A program made the position numbers and the translations under genes. This document shows, piece after piece, positions 52,906-62,465 of a DNA stretch of 64,000 nucleotides; positions within the stretch are counted from its first letter, which is position 1; every line of letters begins with the position of its first letter. The stretch comes from Paracoccaceae bacterium. GTDB taxonomy: Bacteria > Pseudomonadota > Alphaproteobacteria > Rhodobacterales > Rhodobacteraceae. The stretch lies in assembly GCA_006226775.1 (NCBI GenBank), contig SBGD01000050.1:22389-86388 (forward strand), read 5' to 3'. The notes beneath the pieces were generated by a model. The model worked only from the letters and a program-made list of their open reading frames with translations. It was not told the origin of the DNA and did not search any database.

Positions 52906-54873
52906 TCAGGCGCAGGCAAGGTCGGCCCCGCCGGCGGGGCGCGCCGCCTCGGTGGCAAAGCGGCCCTCGCCGTAATCGCCGACGTAGACCACCGGAAGAT
53001 CGGGGAATCGCTGCTCGATCTCGGCCTTGACCTGGCCGCCGTCGACGCCGCCGAACTGGCCCTCGTCGATCAGCACCACCGAGGGCAGGCGCGCGCAGTC
53101 GAGAAACTCCAGCGCCTCCTCTTCGCTGCGGACATGGCGCACCATGCGCCCCTGGCGGTGCAGGTATCCCAAAAATTCCCGGTGCCGCCGCGAGGTGCTG
53201 GCCAGCAGCAGGATGTCATAGGGAATCTCGGCGGGCGCCTCGGGCGCGCCGTCGGCGGCATCCGCCAGGCGCGCGCCCGAGCCCACCGGCAGCGCGATGA
53301 CCACGGTGGTGCCCTGCCCCGGCGCGCTGCGGATCAGCAGCCCGCCGCCCAGTTGCTGGCACACGCCATTGACCGAGGCGAGGCCCAGCCCGCTGCCCTT
53401 GCCGACGCCCTTGGTCGAGAAATAGGGCTGCACCGAGCGGGCAATCGTCGCCTCGTCCATGCCGGTGCCGGTATCGGTGACCTCGATCACGACATAGTGC
53501 TGCGGCGTCAGCCCGGCGTTGAAATTGAAGGTCGCGGCATAGCCATTGGTGATCATCCGCTGGCAGATACCGATGGTCAGGTCGCCGCCCGCGGGCATGG
53601 CATCGCGCGCATTGACCAGCAGGTTCAGCAGCGCGCGTTCCAGCGTGGCATCATCCACCGGCACCTTGTCGAGCGTCGAGGGATCGGCGTCGAGGACGAT
53701 CGAGATGTTCTTCGGCGCCACCCGTCGGAACAATTCGATCACCTGTTCGGCCACCGCGACCACATCGCCCTCGCCGATTTCCAGCCGGGTCTGGCGGCCC
53801 GATTCCAGCAGCTGGCCGGTCAGCCCCGCCGCCCGGTCGGCGGCGCGGATTGCTTCGCCAAGGTAGGCGCCGGCCTTGTCGGGATCGGCCTGCATCAGCT
53901 CGAGATTGCCGCGCAGCGCGGTCAGCGCATTGTTGAAATCATGCGCCACGCCGGCGACGATCTGGCCGAGAATGCGCAGGTTCTCGTCCCGCGCGCTGTT
54001 GATCTCGATCGATTGCAGCGCCCGGTCGGAGGCGCTTTCCAGCGCGGCGATTCGCATCTTCTCGGCCGCCAGCCGGTCGATCTGGTAGCCGACCACCAGC
54101 GCCGAGGAGACCAGCAGCGTGATCATCGCGCTGCACAGGAAGACCAGCCGGAAATCCGGCGTGATCCAGTCGCGCAGTGTCATCACCCGCGTCAGCCCGC
54201 ACAGCCCCAGCACCAGCAGGATCGACAGCATCAGCGCCCCGCGCAGGATCACGCTGGAGCGCGACCGGCCGAGCAGGCCGCGGAAATGCGGGCGGTCACG
54301 GCTCGACAGGATCAGCGTCAGGTTCAGCAGGAAGATGCTGCCCGCGGTATGCACCGCCATTTCCCGAAACCCCAGAACATCGCGCTCGGGCACCGCCACG
54401 AAGACATGCGCCATCAGCGCCGTGCCCGAGGCCAGCGCGCAGAGCCCGCCGGCGATCATCGCCACGGCCCGGGCGCCGCGCAGGGGCAGCGAGAGCGCCG
54501 CGACCGAAACCCCCAGGCAGATCAGGCAGAACCCGGTGGCAAAGGCCATCCCGTCGCCCGAGGGCAGCGTGACCGGCATCAGCGGATGGCGAAAATAGCT
54601 GACCACCAGCACCCCCAGCGCCAGGGTCGCGCCGGTGCCCGCGTAGGCCGGCCAGCGGTTGATCGCGGCCAGCGTGCCAAGGCTTGCCAGCACGATCGCC
54701 AGCGCGGTTTCCGGCACCATGGCCGGCAGCCCGGCGCGCAGCCGCACCACCCCCTCGACCCCGAGCCCCCAGCCAAGCCCCAGCACGATCAACGCGCAGG
54801 CCAGCGGGATCAGCGCAAGACCGCTGGTCCAGTCGTGGAAACGAAAACGGCGGGAATCGGGGGAAGAGATCAT
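52906..54873 (-). CDS. Membrane histidine kinase with degenerate receiver-like tail
   Basis: The 655-residue protein has about eight membrane segments (residues 15-260), a kinase core with the H-box VAGVAHDFNNALTALRGNLE (His311), N-box LNLLVNARDAMP, and G-boxes DTGTGMDEA and GSGLGLASVNGV. The last 100 residues resemble a receiver domain that has lost the first acidic pair (DILLLASTSRRHR) but has VVLIDEGQFGG. The signal is not known. The ATG at 54873 has GGAG at a good distance; an upstream ATG at 54909 has no ribosome site. Confidence 0.88.
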   Translation of the reverse strand: MISSPDSRRFRFHDWTSGLALIPLACALIVLGLGWGLGVEGVVRLRAGLPAMVPETALAIVLASLGTLAAINRWPAYAGTGATLALGVLVVSYFRHPLMPVTLPSGDGMAFATGFCLICLGVSVAALSLPLRGARAVAMIAGGLCALASGTALMAHVFVAVPERDVLGFREMAVHTAGSIFLLNLTLILSSRDRPHFRGLLGRSRSSVILRGALMLSILLVLGLCGLTRVMTLRDWITPDFRLVFLCSAMITLLVSSALVVGYQIDRLAAEKMRIAALESASDRALQSIEINSARDENLRILGQIVAGVAHDFNNALTALRGNLELMQADPDKAGAYLGEAIRAADRAAGLTGQLLESGRQTRLEIGEGDVVAVAEQVIELFRRVAPKNISIVLDADPSTLDKVPVDDATLERALLNLLVNARDAMPAGGDLTIGICQRMITNGYAATFNFNAGLTPQHYVVIEVTDTGTGMDEATIARSVQPYFSTKGVGKGSGLGLASVNGVCQQLGGGLLIRSAPGQGTTVVIALPVGSGARLADAADGAPEAPAEIPYDILLLASTSRRHREFLGYLHRQGRMVRHVRSEEEALEFLDCARLPSVVLIDEGQFGGVDGGQVKAEIEQRFPDLPVVYVGDYGEGRFATEAARPAGGADLACA

Positions 54874-55007
54874 CGGAAAGCTCCACCAGTCGGCATCGGT
54901 CACGCGCATTTCGTGACGCTACGACACCAGGGTTTCGCAATCCTTAAGCGCTGGCGGCACGACCCGGGCACCGCGTAGCCGCGCAAGGCCGGGTCGCCCC
55001 GCAAGCC

Positions 55008-55021
55008 CTTGACCAGTCAAG
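55008..55021. promoter_or_regulatory. Palindrome between ribE and the kinase gene
   Basis: CTTGAC-CA-GTCAAG is a perfect 6-2-6 dyad in the 210-base gap downstream of ribE and upstream of the kinase gene. It may be a regulator site; none is assigned. Confidence 0.4.
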
Positions 55022-55083
55022 ATTTTCCAGAAATCGCCCGACCCCGGCGGATCGATCGCATTTTCAGCGTTTTCGCGCCGCGC

Positions 55084-55671
55084 TCAGCCCCAGTCGCGCA
55101 GCCGGGCGACATAGCGCGCCAGCGTGTCGATCTCGAGGTTGACCGGATCGCCCACCGCGGCAGAACCCCAGGTGGTGACCTCCTTGGTATGCGGGATGAT
55201 ATTGACCCCGAAGTCGCATCCCGCGACCTCGTTGACCGTCAGCGAGGTGCCGTTCAGCGCCACCGACCCCTTGGGCGCGATGAATTTCGCCAGCGCCTCG
55301 GGCGCGCGAAAGGTCAGCCGGGTGCTGTCACCCTCCTCGGCCACGGCGACGATCTCGGCCACGCCGTCGACATGGCCCGAGACGATATGACCGCCCAGCT
55401 CGTCGCCGACCTTCAGCGACCGCTCGAGGTTCACCGCGCCCCCCTCGGCCCAGCGGCCAAGGGTGCTCCTGGACAGGGTCTCGGCGCTGATATCCACCTC
55501 GAACCAGCGCTCGCCCAGGCCCACGACCGTCAGGCAGACCCCGTCACAGGCGATCGAGGCGCCCATGTCGATGCTGGCGGTGTCATAGCCCGTCGCGATC
55601 CGCGCCCTCAGGTCGCCCCGGTGCTCCAGCCGCGCGATCCGGCCGATATCGGTGATGATTCCGGTGAACAT
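55084..55671 (-). CDS. ribE: Riboflavin synthase alpha chain
   Basis: The 195-residue protein has two lumazine-binding repeats; the first begins MFTGIITDIG and the second block has GGHIVSGHVDGVAEI. It joins two dimethylribityl-lumazines to give riboflavin. Length is typical. It is separated from ribD by the capsule genes on the other strand, where in many relatives the rib genes are together. Confidence 0.97.
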   Translation of the reverse strand: MFTGIITDIGRIARLEHRGDLRARIATGYDTASIDMGASIACDGVCLTVVGLGERWFEVDISAETLSRSTLGRWAEGGAVNLERSLKVGDELGGHIVSGHVDGVAEIVAVAEEGDSTRLTFRAPEALAKFIAPKGSVALNGTSLTVNEVAGCDFGVNIIPHTKEVTTWGSAAVGDPVNLEIDTLARYVARLRDWG

Positions 55672-55769
55672 GCGTTTTCCCCTCGCCGCTTGCGCCCGTT
55701 TCGGCCATATTTTCGTCCAGAACGGCCGGTATGACAGGATATCCGAACCATATGAGGGAATTTCGGCCG

Positions 55770-57062
55770 ATGGGCAACGCCGCCGGAGACAAAAGGGCCT
55801 TCCTGTTTCTGCAAGGCCCCCATGGCCCCTTCTTTCACCGGCTGGGGCGGATGCTGCGCATGACCGGCGCCGCGGTCTGGCGGGTGGGGTTCAATGCCGG
55901 CGACCGCGCCTTCTGGTTCCATCCGTCGAGCTTCATTGCCTATACCGGCGCCCCCGAGGACTGGCCCGCCCGGTTCGAGGAGCTGGTGGCCGAAAAGCGG
56001 ATCACCGACATCGTGCTTTACGGCGACACGCGCGAGATCCATGCCAGCGCCGTCGCCCGGGCCCGCGATCTGGGGCTCACCGTGCATGTTTTCGAGGAAG
56101 GCTACATGCGGCCCTACTGGGTGACCTATGAACGCGACGGCTCGAACGGCCATTCGCGGCTGATGGGGATGAGCGTCGAGGAGATGCAGGCGGCGCTGCA
56201 ACTGTCGGACATGGAGGCGCCGCTGCCGCCCGGCCATTGGGGCGACACCCGCCAGCACGTGTTCTACGGCGCGCTCTATCACTGGTTCGTCATGTTCCGC
56301 AACGGCGCCTACAAGCAGTTCCGCGCGCATCGCGAATTGCCGGTGACCCTGGAGTTCCTGCTCTATCTCAAGCGCCTCGTGCTGATGCCGGTCCATGCGC
56401 TGGAGCGTACCGCGGCGACCTTTCGCATCCGCCATGGCGGTTATCCCTATCACCTGTGCCTGCTGCAACTCGAGCATGACGCCTCGTTCCTCGAGCATTC
56501 GCCGTTCAAGCGCATGGTGGAATTTCTCGAACTGGTGGTCGAAGGCTTCGCCCGCGGCGCGCCGGGCCATCACCACCTGGTGTTCAAGGCGCATCCGCTG
56601 GAGAACGGCCGCACCGACATCCGGCGCGAGTTGAAGCGGCTGGCGCGCAAATACGGGGTGAAGGGCCGGGTGCACTACGTGCGCGGCGGCAAGCTGGCGC
56701 CGCTGCTCAACGATGCGCGCACCGCGGTGACGGTGAATTCCACCGCCGGGCAACAGGTGCTCTGGCGCGGCATTCCGCTCCGGGTCTTCGGCCGCGCGGT
56801 CTATGCCAAGCCCGAGTTCGTCTCGATGCAGCCCCTGCCGGAGTTCTTCGAGGCGCCGCAACGCCCCGACAACCGCGCCTACAAGGACTACCGGCGCTAC
56901 CTGCTTGAGACCAGCCAGGTGCCGGGGGGCTATTATTCCTCGCGCGGGCGGCGGCAATTGCTGCGGCTGGTGGTCGACATGATGCTGTCGCCCGACGATC
57001 CTTATGACGGTTTCGCCTCCGGCACCGCCGCCCCGCGCCAGCAATTGCGGCTGGTGACCTGA
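55770..57062 (+). CDS. kpsS: KpsS-type capsule Kdo transferase
   Basis: The 430-residue protein has the Capsule_synth domain: RAFLFLQGPHGPFFHRLG at the start, VHVFEEGYMRPYWVTYER, KAHPLENGRTD and VNSTAGQQVLWRGIPLRVFG. KpsS adds the first Kdo to the lysophosphatidylglycerol lipid anchor of group 2-type capsules. The start at 55770 is chosen as it fits the family length and has AGGGA upstream; ATGs at 55731 and 55752 are also open. It is cytoplasmic and membrane-near. Confidence 0.9.
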   Translation: MGNAAGDKRAFLFLQGPHGPFFHRLGRMLRMTGAAVWRVGFNAGDRAFWFHPSSFIAYTGAPEDWPARFEELVAEKRITDIVLYGDTREIHASAVARARDLGLTVHVFEEGYMRPYWVTYERDGSNGHSRLMGMSVEEMQAALQLSDMEAPLPPGHWGDTRQHVFYGALYHWFVMFRNGAYKQFRAHRELPVTLEFLLYLKRLVLMPVHALERTAATFRIRHGGYPYHLCLLQLEHDASFLEHSPFKRMVEFLELVVEGFARGAPGHHHLVFKAHPLENGRTDIRRELKRLARKYGVKGRVHYVRGGKLAPLLNDARTAVTVNSTAGQQVLWRGIPLRVFGRAVYAKPEFVSMQPLPEFFEAPQRPDNRAYKDYRRYLLETSQVPGGYYSSRGRRQLLRLVVDMMLSPDDPYDGFASGTAAPRQQLRLVT

Positions 57063-57099
57063 CGCTGGCAGAGCGCCCCCATCGCCGCCCGCCCCCGAC

Positions 57100-57166
57100 G
57101 CCGTCCCGGACCTGATCCGGGACCTCAAGGTCGACGCAGGAGGTCCCGGATCAGGTCCGGGACGGC
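57100..57166. repeat. REP-like double palindrome, copy 2 (perfect)
   Basis: Two identical 27-base arms in opposite orientation (57100-57126 and 57140-57166) are separated by 13 bases. The core of each arm is CCCGGACCTGATCCGGG, itself a hairpin. Copy 1 is at 44946-45005 and shares CCGGACCTGATCCGG. Confidence 0.9.
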
Positions 57167-57302
57167 GGAGCGCCCCCTGCGCCAAAGCACCCGCATCCCC
57201 CCCGAACACCCGCCAAGCGCTTCCGCAAAGCCCCGCAAAATACCCGCAACCTGTGTTCATGACGCCACGCCCGGCGGCGCTCTGCCGGTCGATCCCGGGA
57301 TC

Positions 57303-57317
57303 TGTGGATTTTCCACA
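57303..57317. promoter_or_regulatory. TGTGGA-TTT-TCCACA palindrome (DnaA-box-like)
   Basis: The perfect 6-3-6 dyad contains TTTTCCACA, one base off the classical DnaA box. It is 70 bases before the export lipoprotein start. It may be a DnaA-linked or other regulator site. Confidence 0.4.
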
Positions 57318-57387
57318 CCGGTTCCAGTAGATTACCGAAAAAAGCTGAGGCAGCAAAAAACATAAAAAAGGTCGAGGAGACCGAGCA

Positions 57388-58563
57388 GTGACGATGCATC
57401 CCAAACGATGGGCCCGTTCCGTGGCCCTGCTTCTTGCCGTATCGGTGGCCGCTTCCTGTGGCCTGCCCCGGTCCGGCCCGAACAAACGCGAAATCTATTC
57501 CGGGTCGGTGCAAAGACAGGGCGATGCCTTCATCGTCTCGGTCAACGACCGGGTGACCCGGGCGACCGGCGTGGTGCCCAGCCTGGGCTTTGCGGAAAGC
57601 TTCAAGAACGCCGGGATCGTCGGATCCGACATCATCCGCCCCGGCGACACCCTCGGGCTGACGATCTGGGAAAACGTCGATGACGGGCTCCTGGCCTCGG
57701 AAACCGCCTCCTCCACCGTTCTGGAAGAGGTCCAGGTCGATGGCGCGGGCTACATCTTCGTCCCCTACGCGGGCCGCATCAAGGCCGCGGGCAATTCCAC
57801 CGAGGCCGTGCGCCGGGTGATCACCCGCAAGCTCGAAGACCAGACCCCCGACCCGCAGGTCGAGATCCGGCGCGAGGCCGGCGACGGTTCGACCGTGTCG
57901 ATCATCGGATCGGTCGGCGGCCAGGGCGTCTATGCGATCGAGCGGCCCACCCGCACGCTCTCGGCCATGCTGGCGCGCGCCGGTGGCGTGACCATCGAAC
58001 CCGAGATCGCCCAGATCACCGTCACCCGCGGCGGCCATTCCGGCAAGATCTGGTTCCAGGACCTCTACGGTCATCCCGACATGGACATCGCCCTGCGCGG
58101 CGGCGACAAGATCCTCGTCGAAGAAGACACCCGCGCCTTTGTCGCCCTCGGCGCCACCGGCTCGCAGTCGCGCGTGCCGTTCCAGTCGCAGACCATCTCG
58201 GCGGTCGAGGCCATCGCCCAGGTCGGCGGGCTTCTGTCCACCGCCGCCGATCCCACCGGCGTCTTCGTGTTCCGCAACGAGCCCGAGGAGATCGCCGCCA
58301 ACGTGCTGGGCCGGGGCGACCTGCAGGGCGCGCAGCGCATGGTCTACGTGCTCGACCTGACCGAGCCCAACGGGCTGTTTCTTGCCCGCGACTTCGTGAT
58401 TCGCGACGACGACCTGCTCTATGTCACCGAAGCGCCCTTCGCGCAGTGGAGCAAGACCATCGCCGCCGTGACCGGATCGCTGAGCGCGGTCTCGACGCTG
58501 ACCTCGACGGTCGACACCCTCGACACGCTGAGCGGAGGCTCCGGCACGGGCACCGGCGGCTGA
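57388..58563 (+). CDS. Polysaccharide export lipoprotein (Wza/KpsD-like)
   Basis: The 391-residue protein has a lipoprotein signal with lipobox VAASC (Cys near residue 25), a Poly_export domain (about 70-165: IIRPGDTLGLTIWENVDDGL) and SLBB-like parts (VSIIGSVGGQGVYAIERPTR). Such proteins form the outer-membrane capsule channel. The GTG at 57388 has a GAGGAG site seven bases upstream; the ATG two codons later is possible. It precedes kpsC by five bases. Confidence 0.9.
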   Translation: MTMHPKRWARSVALLLAVSVAASCGLPRSGPNKREIYSGSVQRQGDAFIVSVNDRVTRATGVVPSLGFAESFKNAGIVGSDIIRPGDTLGLTIWENVDDGLLASETASSTVLEEVQVDGAGYIFVPYAGRIKAAGNSTEAVRRVITRKLEDQTPDPQVEIRREAGDGSTVSIIGSVGGQGVYAIERPTRTLSAMLARAGGVTIEPEIAQITVTRGGHSGKIWFQDLYGHPDMDIALRGGDKILVEEDTRAFVALGATGSQSRVPFQSQTISAVEAIAQVGGLLSTAADPTGVFVFRNEPEEIAANVLGRGDLQGAQRMVYVLDLTEPNGLFLARDFVIRDDDLLYVTEAPFAQWSKTIAAVTGSLSAVSTLTSTVDTLDTLSGGSGTGTGG

Positions 58564-58568
58564 CCGCC

Positions 58569-60605
58569 ATGGTCCCACCCGATGACATTGCCGCCGGGGC
58601 CGCAGGGCCCCGGCGTCTTTACGTCTGCAACGGCGGTTTCCTGACCCAGCGCCGGGTGCGCCGCATCCTTGCGCTTTCCGGCTATGCCCTGCGCCTCGGC
58701 CTGCCCGGCCCCGAGGACCTGGTCGGCGTCTGGGGCCAGAGCCCGACCGCCCATCGCGGCGAGAGGCTGGCGGCGCGGCGCGGCGCCGGGCTGGTGCGCG
58801 TCGAGGACGCCTTCCTGCGCTCGCTCCATCCCGGGCGCGCCGGGGGCGAGCCGCCGCTGGGGCTGATGATCGACCACGGTACGGTGCATTTCGACCCCGC
58901 GACCCCTTCCGATCTCGAGCGGCTGCTGGCCAGTGCCCCGCTCGACGATGCCGGGCTGATGACCCGCGCCGCGGACGCCATCGCGCGGATCAGGGCGGGG
59001 CATCTGACCAAGTACACCGCCTTCGACGCCGAGACCCCGGCGCCGCCGCCCGGCTACGTGCTGGTGATCGACCAGACCCGCGGCGATGCCTCGGTGACCG
59101 CCTCGGGCGGCAACCGCGCCGCCTTTCTCGAGATGCTGGTCTTCGCCCAGGAGGAACACCCCGGCGCAAAGGTGCTGATCAAGACCCACCCCGAAACCGC
59201 GCGGGGCTTGCGTCCGGGTCATTTCGGCCCCGAAGACTGCAACGACCGGGTGTCCCTGCTGACCGATCCGGTCTCGCCCTGGCGGCTGTTGGAGGGCGCT
59301 ATCGGGGTCTATGCCTATTCCTCGCAACTGGGCTTCGAGGCGATCTTTGCCGGGCACAGGCCGCGCATCTTCGGCCAGCCGTTCTATGCCGGCTGGGGGC
59401 TGACCATAGATGAGCGCCCGGTGCCCCGCCGCACCCGGGCCCTGACACGGCACCAGTTGTTTGCCGCCGCCATGGTGCTTTACCCGCGCTGGTACGATCC
59501 CTGTCGCGACCGGCTCTGCGGCATCGAATCCGCGCTCGATGCCTTCGAGGCGCAGACCCTTGCCTGGCGAGAGGATCACCGCGGCTGGGTGGCCTCGGGG
59601 ATGCGGCTGTGGAAGCGCAGGCCCTTGCAGAAGGTCTTTGGCCGCGTCCGCCCCATGGTCTTCGAGGACGACACCGCCAAGGCCCGCGCCCGGGCCGAGG
59701 CCGAGGACCGCCGCCGCATGGTCTGGGCCGGGAAAGCCGGCGATCTCGACCGGGTGGTGCGGGTCGAGGACGGCTTCCTGCGCTCGCGGGGCCTGGGCGC
59801 GGAGCTGGTGCCGCCGCTGTCGCTGGTTACCGACGACCTGGGCATCTACTACGATCCGCGGCGCGAGAGCCGGCTGGAGCGGCTGATCGCGGCCAGCGGC
59901 GATTTGCGGGCCGACCAGGTGCAGCGCGCCTACCGGCTGCGCCGCGCGATCCTGAAGGCGCGGCTCAGCAAGTACAACCTGGGCGGCAGCACAGCACCCG
60001 ATCTGCCCGAGGGCCATCGGATCCTGGTGCCGGGGCAGGTCGAGGACGATGCCTCGATCCTCACCGGCTGCACCGGCATCCGCACAAATCACGCGCTTCT
60101 GCTCGCGACCCGGCAGGCCAATCCCGAGGCGGTGATCCTCTACAAGCCGCATCCCGACGTGGAAGCCGGGCTGCGCCGGGGGGCGGTGCCGCAGGCCGGC
60201 GAAATCGCCGACCTGGTGCTGGAAGAGGCCGACCCCATGGCGCTTCTGGACCAGGTGCAGGAGGTCTGGACCCTGACCTCGCTCTTGGGCTTCGAGGCGC
60301 TCTTGCGCGAGGTGCCGGTGACCACGCTGGGCGTGCCCTTCTACGCCGGCTGGGGCCTGACCCGCGACCGGGGCGATGTGCCGCCGCGGCGCAAGGCAAA
60401 GGTGTCGCTGGACGCGCTGGTCCATGCCACGCTGATCGCCTATCCGCGGTACTTTGATCCGGTGACCGACCTGCCCTGCCCGCCGGAAGTGGTTGTGCAT
60501 CGGCTCTCCGAAGGCGGGCTTCCGGGGCCGGGCGTGGCCAACCGGCTGCTGGCGAAACTGCAGGGCGTTTTTGCCAGCCAGGCCCATCGCTGGCGGCGCG
60601 GCTGA
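58569..60605 (+). CDS. kpsC: KpsC-type bifunctional capsule Kdo transferase
   Basis: The 678-residue protein has two related halves (about 15-345 and 365-665). Each carries RVEDAFLRS/RVEDGFLRS, LIKTHPE/LYKPHPD and PFYAGWGLT. This duplication is the mark of KpsC, which extends the beta-Kdo linker of capsules with two glycosyltransferase modules. The ATG at 58569 lies five bases after the export gene stop, so these two are likely co-translated. Confidence 0.94.
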   Translation: MVPPDDIAAGAAGPRRLYVCNGGFLTQRRVRRILALSGYALRLGLPGPEDLVGVWGQSPTAHRGERLAARRGAGLVRVEDAFLRSLHPGRAGGEPPLGLMIDHGTVHFDPATPSDLERLLASAPLDDAGLMTRAADAIARIRAGHLTKYTAFDAETPAPPPGYVLVIDQTRGDASVTASGGNRAAFLEMLVFAQEEHPGAKVLIKTHPETARGLRPGHFGPEDCNDRVSLLTDPVSPWRLLEGAIGVYAYSSQLGFEAIFAGHRPRIFGQPFYAGWGLTIDERPVPRRTRALTRHQLFAAAMVLYPRWYDPCRDRLCGIESALDAFEAQTLAWREDHRGWVASGMRLWKRRPLQKVFGRVRPMVFEDDTAKARARAEAEDRRRMVWAGKAGDLDRVVRVEDGFLRSRGLGAELVPPLSLVTDDLGIYYDPRRESRLERLIAASGDLRADQVQRAYRLRRAILKARLSKYNLGGSTAPDLPEGHRILVPGQVEDDASILTGCTGIRTNHALLLATRQANPEAVILYKPHPDVEAGLRRGAVPQAGEIADLVLEEADPMALLDQVQEVWTLTSLLGFEALLREVPVTTLGVPFYAGWGLTRDRGDVPPRRKAKVSLDALVHATLIAYPRYFDPVTDLPCPPEVVVHRLSEGGLPGPGVANRLLAKLQGVFASQAHRWRRG

Positions 60606-60880
60606 GGACGGCTTTCGAACAAGAATGAGCCGAAGCCTACCTTCGCTCGGGCTGGGTGACGAGCCGCGCGTCGTCGTGCCGCGGTACGGCGATCCAACGT
60701 GTGGCCAGCGCGCTTTATGTCTGCCGAAACTGAAAAAGCTCCCTGCGTCGCGCTGACACCAGCCCAATCGCCGTGCCGGGGGGCGGCACGACGATGCGCG
60801 GCGGCTTCGCCGCTGTATCGCGCCGGGGCTCAGCGGCAATGTCCGTCCTGGGGGCCGGAACCGCCGGTTTCAACCTGTCG

Positions 60881-61984
60881 TCATCCCGCTCCAGTCCGCC
60901 GCCAGACCTGAAGCACGTCATCGCCGACCTGCCGCACCTCGGCCAGGTCCAGACGCGGCGCCTCGACCAGCCGCTCGAGACCCAGTGCGCCGATCGACGG
61001 CTGACCTTCGGCGCCAAGCGCCAGACCGGCAGTAAAGCTGATCAACTCGTCCACCAGACCGGCGGAGAGCAACGATCCGGCCAACTGCCCGCCGCCTTCG
61101 CAGAACACCCGCGTCAAACCGGCCGCACCCAGCCCTTGCAGGACCGAGGCCATGTCCACCTGCCCCCGCACGATGGCACAGGGAATAAGCCGGGCCCCCA
61201 GGCCCTTCCAGGCGTCGATCAGCCCCGGATCGGCATCGGGACCGTGACAGATCCAGACCGGCACCTCGCCCGCCGTCCGCGCCAGTTGCCCGCTCAGCGG
61301 CAGATCGAGCCCGCGCGACACCACCACCCTAACCGGCTGATGCCTCGTCCCGAGGTCGCGGACCGTCAACGAGGGATCATCCGCCCGCACCGTCCCGGCG
61401 CCGACCATCACCGCGTCGTGGCGCGCCCGCAGCGCATGCACCGCGCGCCGCGCCTCGGGCCCGGTGATCCACTGGCTTTCGCCGGAGGCGGTGGCGATCC
61501 GGCCATCTAGCGAGGCGGCCAGTTTCAGCGTCACGAAAGGCCGCCCCTCGGTCTGGCGCAAAAAGAACCCGGCATGATCGCGGGCGGCCGCTTCGGCCAG
61601 CACCCCGGTGGTCACCGCGACCCCGGCGGCGCGCAGCAGGGCAAACCCCCGCCCCGAGACCCGCGGATCGCGGTCCTCCAGCGCCGCGACGACCCGGGCG
61701 ATCCCGGCCTCGATCAGCGCCTCGGCGCAGGGCGGTGTCCTTCCGTGATGGGCGCAAGGCTCCAGCGTGACATAGGCGGTGGCGCCCCGCGCCGCGGCAC
61801 CGGCCATGGCCAGCGCCTCGGTCTCGGCATGGGGCCGCCCGCCCGGCCGGGTCCAGCCGCGGCCCAGCACCCGGTCGCCGCGGGCGATGATGCAGCCGAC
61901 CGCCGGATTGGGCCAGCACCGGCCCTGCCCGCGCCGCCCCAGGCGCAGGGCATGCGCCATGTGCCGGATGTCACGTTCCTGCAT
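60881..61984 (-). CDS. ribD: Bifunctional riboflavin deaminase/reductase
   Basis: The 367-residue protein has the N-terminal zinc deaminase (PHAETEALAMAG, PCAHHGRTPPCAEAL) and the C-terminal NADPH-dependent reductase (LKLAASLDGRIATASGES, MVGAGTVRADDP, CEGGGQLAGSLL). It performs two early riboflavin steps. The ATG at 61984 gives MQERDIRHM; the ATG eight codons later is also possible. It lies 13 bases after nrdR in the minus direction. Confidence 0.96.
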   Translation of the reverse strand: MQERDIRHMAHALRLGRRGQGRCWPNPAVGCIIARGDRVLGRGWTRPGGRPHAETEALAMAGAAARGATAYVTLEPCAHHGRTPPCAEALIEAGIARVVAALEDRDPRVSGRGFALLRAAGVAVTTGVLAEAAARDHAGFFLRQTEGRPFVTLKLAASLDGRIATASGESQWITGPEARRAVHALRARHDAVMVGAGTVRADDPSLTVRDLGTRHQPVRVVVSRGLDLPLSGQLARTAGEVPVWICHGPDADPGLIDAWKGLGARLIPCAIVRGQVDMASVLQGLGAAGLTRVFCEGGGQLAGSLLSAGLVDELISFTAGLALGAEGQPSIGALGLERLVEAPRLDLAEVRQVGDDVLQVWRRTGAG

Positions 61985-61997
61985 GGCTGCCCGGGGC

Positions 61998-62465
61998 TCA
62001 GCTCTCGGCTGCCGGGTTCGGCCGCAACTCGCTGACGAACTTGTCGAAATCGTCCGCCGCCTGGAAGTTCTTGTAAACGCTGGCAAACCGCACGTAGGCC
62101 ACGGTGTCGATCCGGGCCAGGCTCTCCATCACGATCTCGCCGATCTGCTTGGAGTTGATGTCGGTCTCGCCCATGCTCTCCAGCCGCCGCACGATGCCGG
62201 AAATCATCTGGTCCATGCGCTCGGGCTCGACGGGGCGTTTCTGCAGCGCGATGCGGATCGAGCGTTCCAGCTTGTCGCGGTCGAAATCCTCGCGCCTGCC
62301 GTTCGACTTGATGACCACGAGGTCGCGCAATTGCACCCGCTCATAGGTGGTGAACCGCCCGCCACAGGCCGGGCAGAAGCGCCGCCGCCTGATCGAGACA
62401 TGGTCCTCGGCTGGCCGCGAATCCTTGACCTGGGTGTCGATATTTCCGCAAAACGGGCAGCGCAT
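61998..62465 (-). CDS. nrdR: NrdR transcriptional repressor
   Basis: The 155-residue protein has the zinc ribbon (Cys3, Cys6, Cys31, Cys34) and an ATP-cone domain (about 49-139). It represses ribonucleotide reductase genes in response to dATP/ATP. It is the first gene of nrdR-ribD. No perfect NrdR box was seen in front of it. Confidence 0.97.
   Translation of the reverse strand: MRCPFCGNIDTQVKDSRPAEDHVSIRRRRFCPACGGRFTTYERVQLRDLVVIKSNGRREDFDRDKLERSIRIALQKRPVEPERMDQMISGIVRRLESMGETDINSKQIGEIVMESLARIDTVAYVRFASVYKNFQAADDFDKFVSELRPNPAAES

Larger units (their letters stand above)
57063..57387. other. Intergenic region before the export lipoprotein gene
   Basis: This 325-base gap holds no gene. It contains a perfect REP-like inverted repeat (57100-57166), a TGTGGA-TTT-TCCACA palindrome (57303-57317), and an A-rich leader before the GTG start of the next gene. 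It likely has the promoter for the export gene and kpsC, but no clear -35/-10 pair was seen. Confidence 0.6.

Noticed and set aside
58419..60839. An 806-codon minus-strand frame over kpsC
   Set aside because: KpsC with its two repeats is unambiguous on the plus strand.
60606..60880. A small gene or non-coding RNA between kpsC and ribD
   Set aside because: Only short GC-rich hairpins and low-quality frames were seen in these 275 bases; nothing supports a gene.
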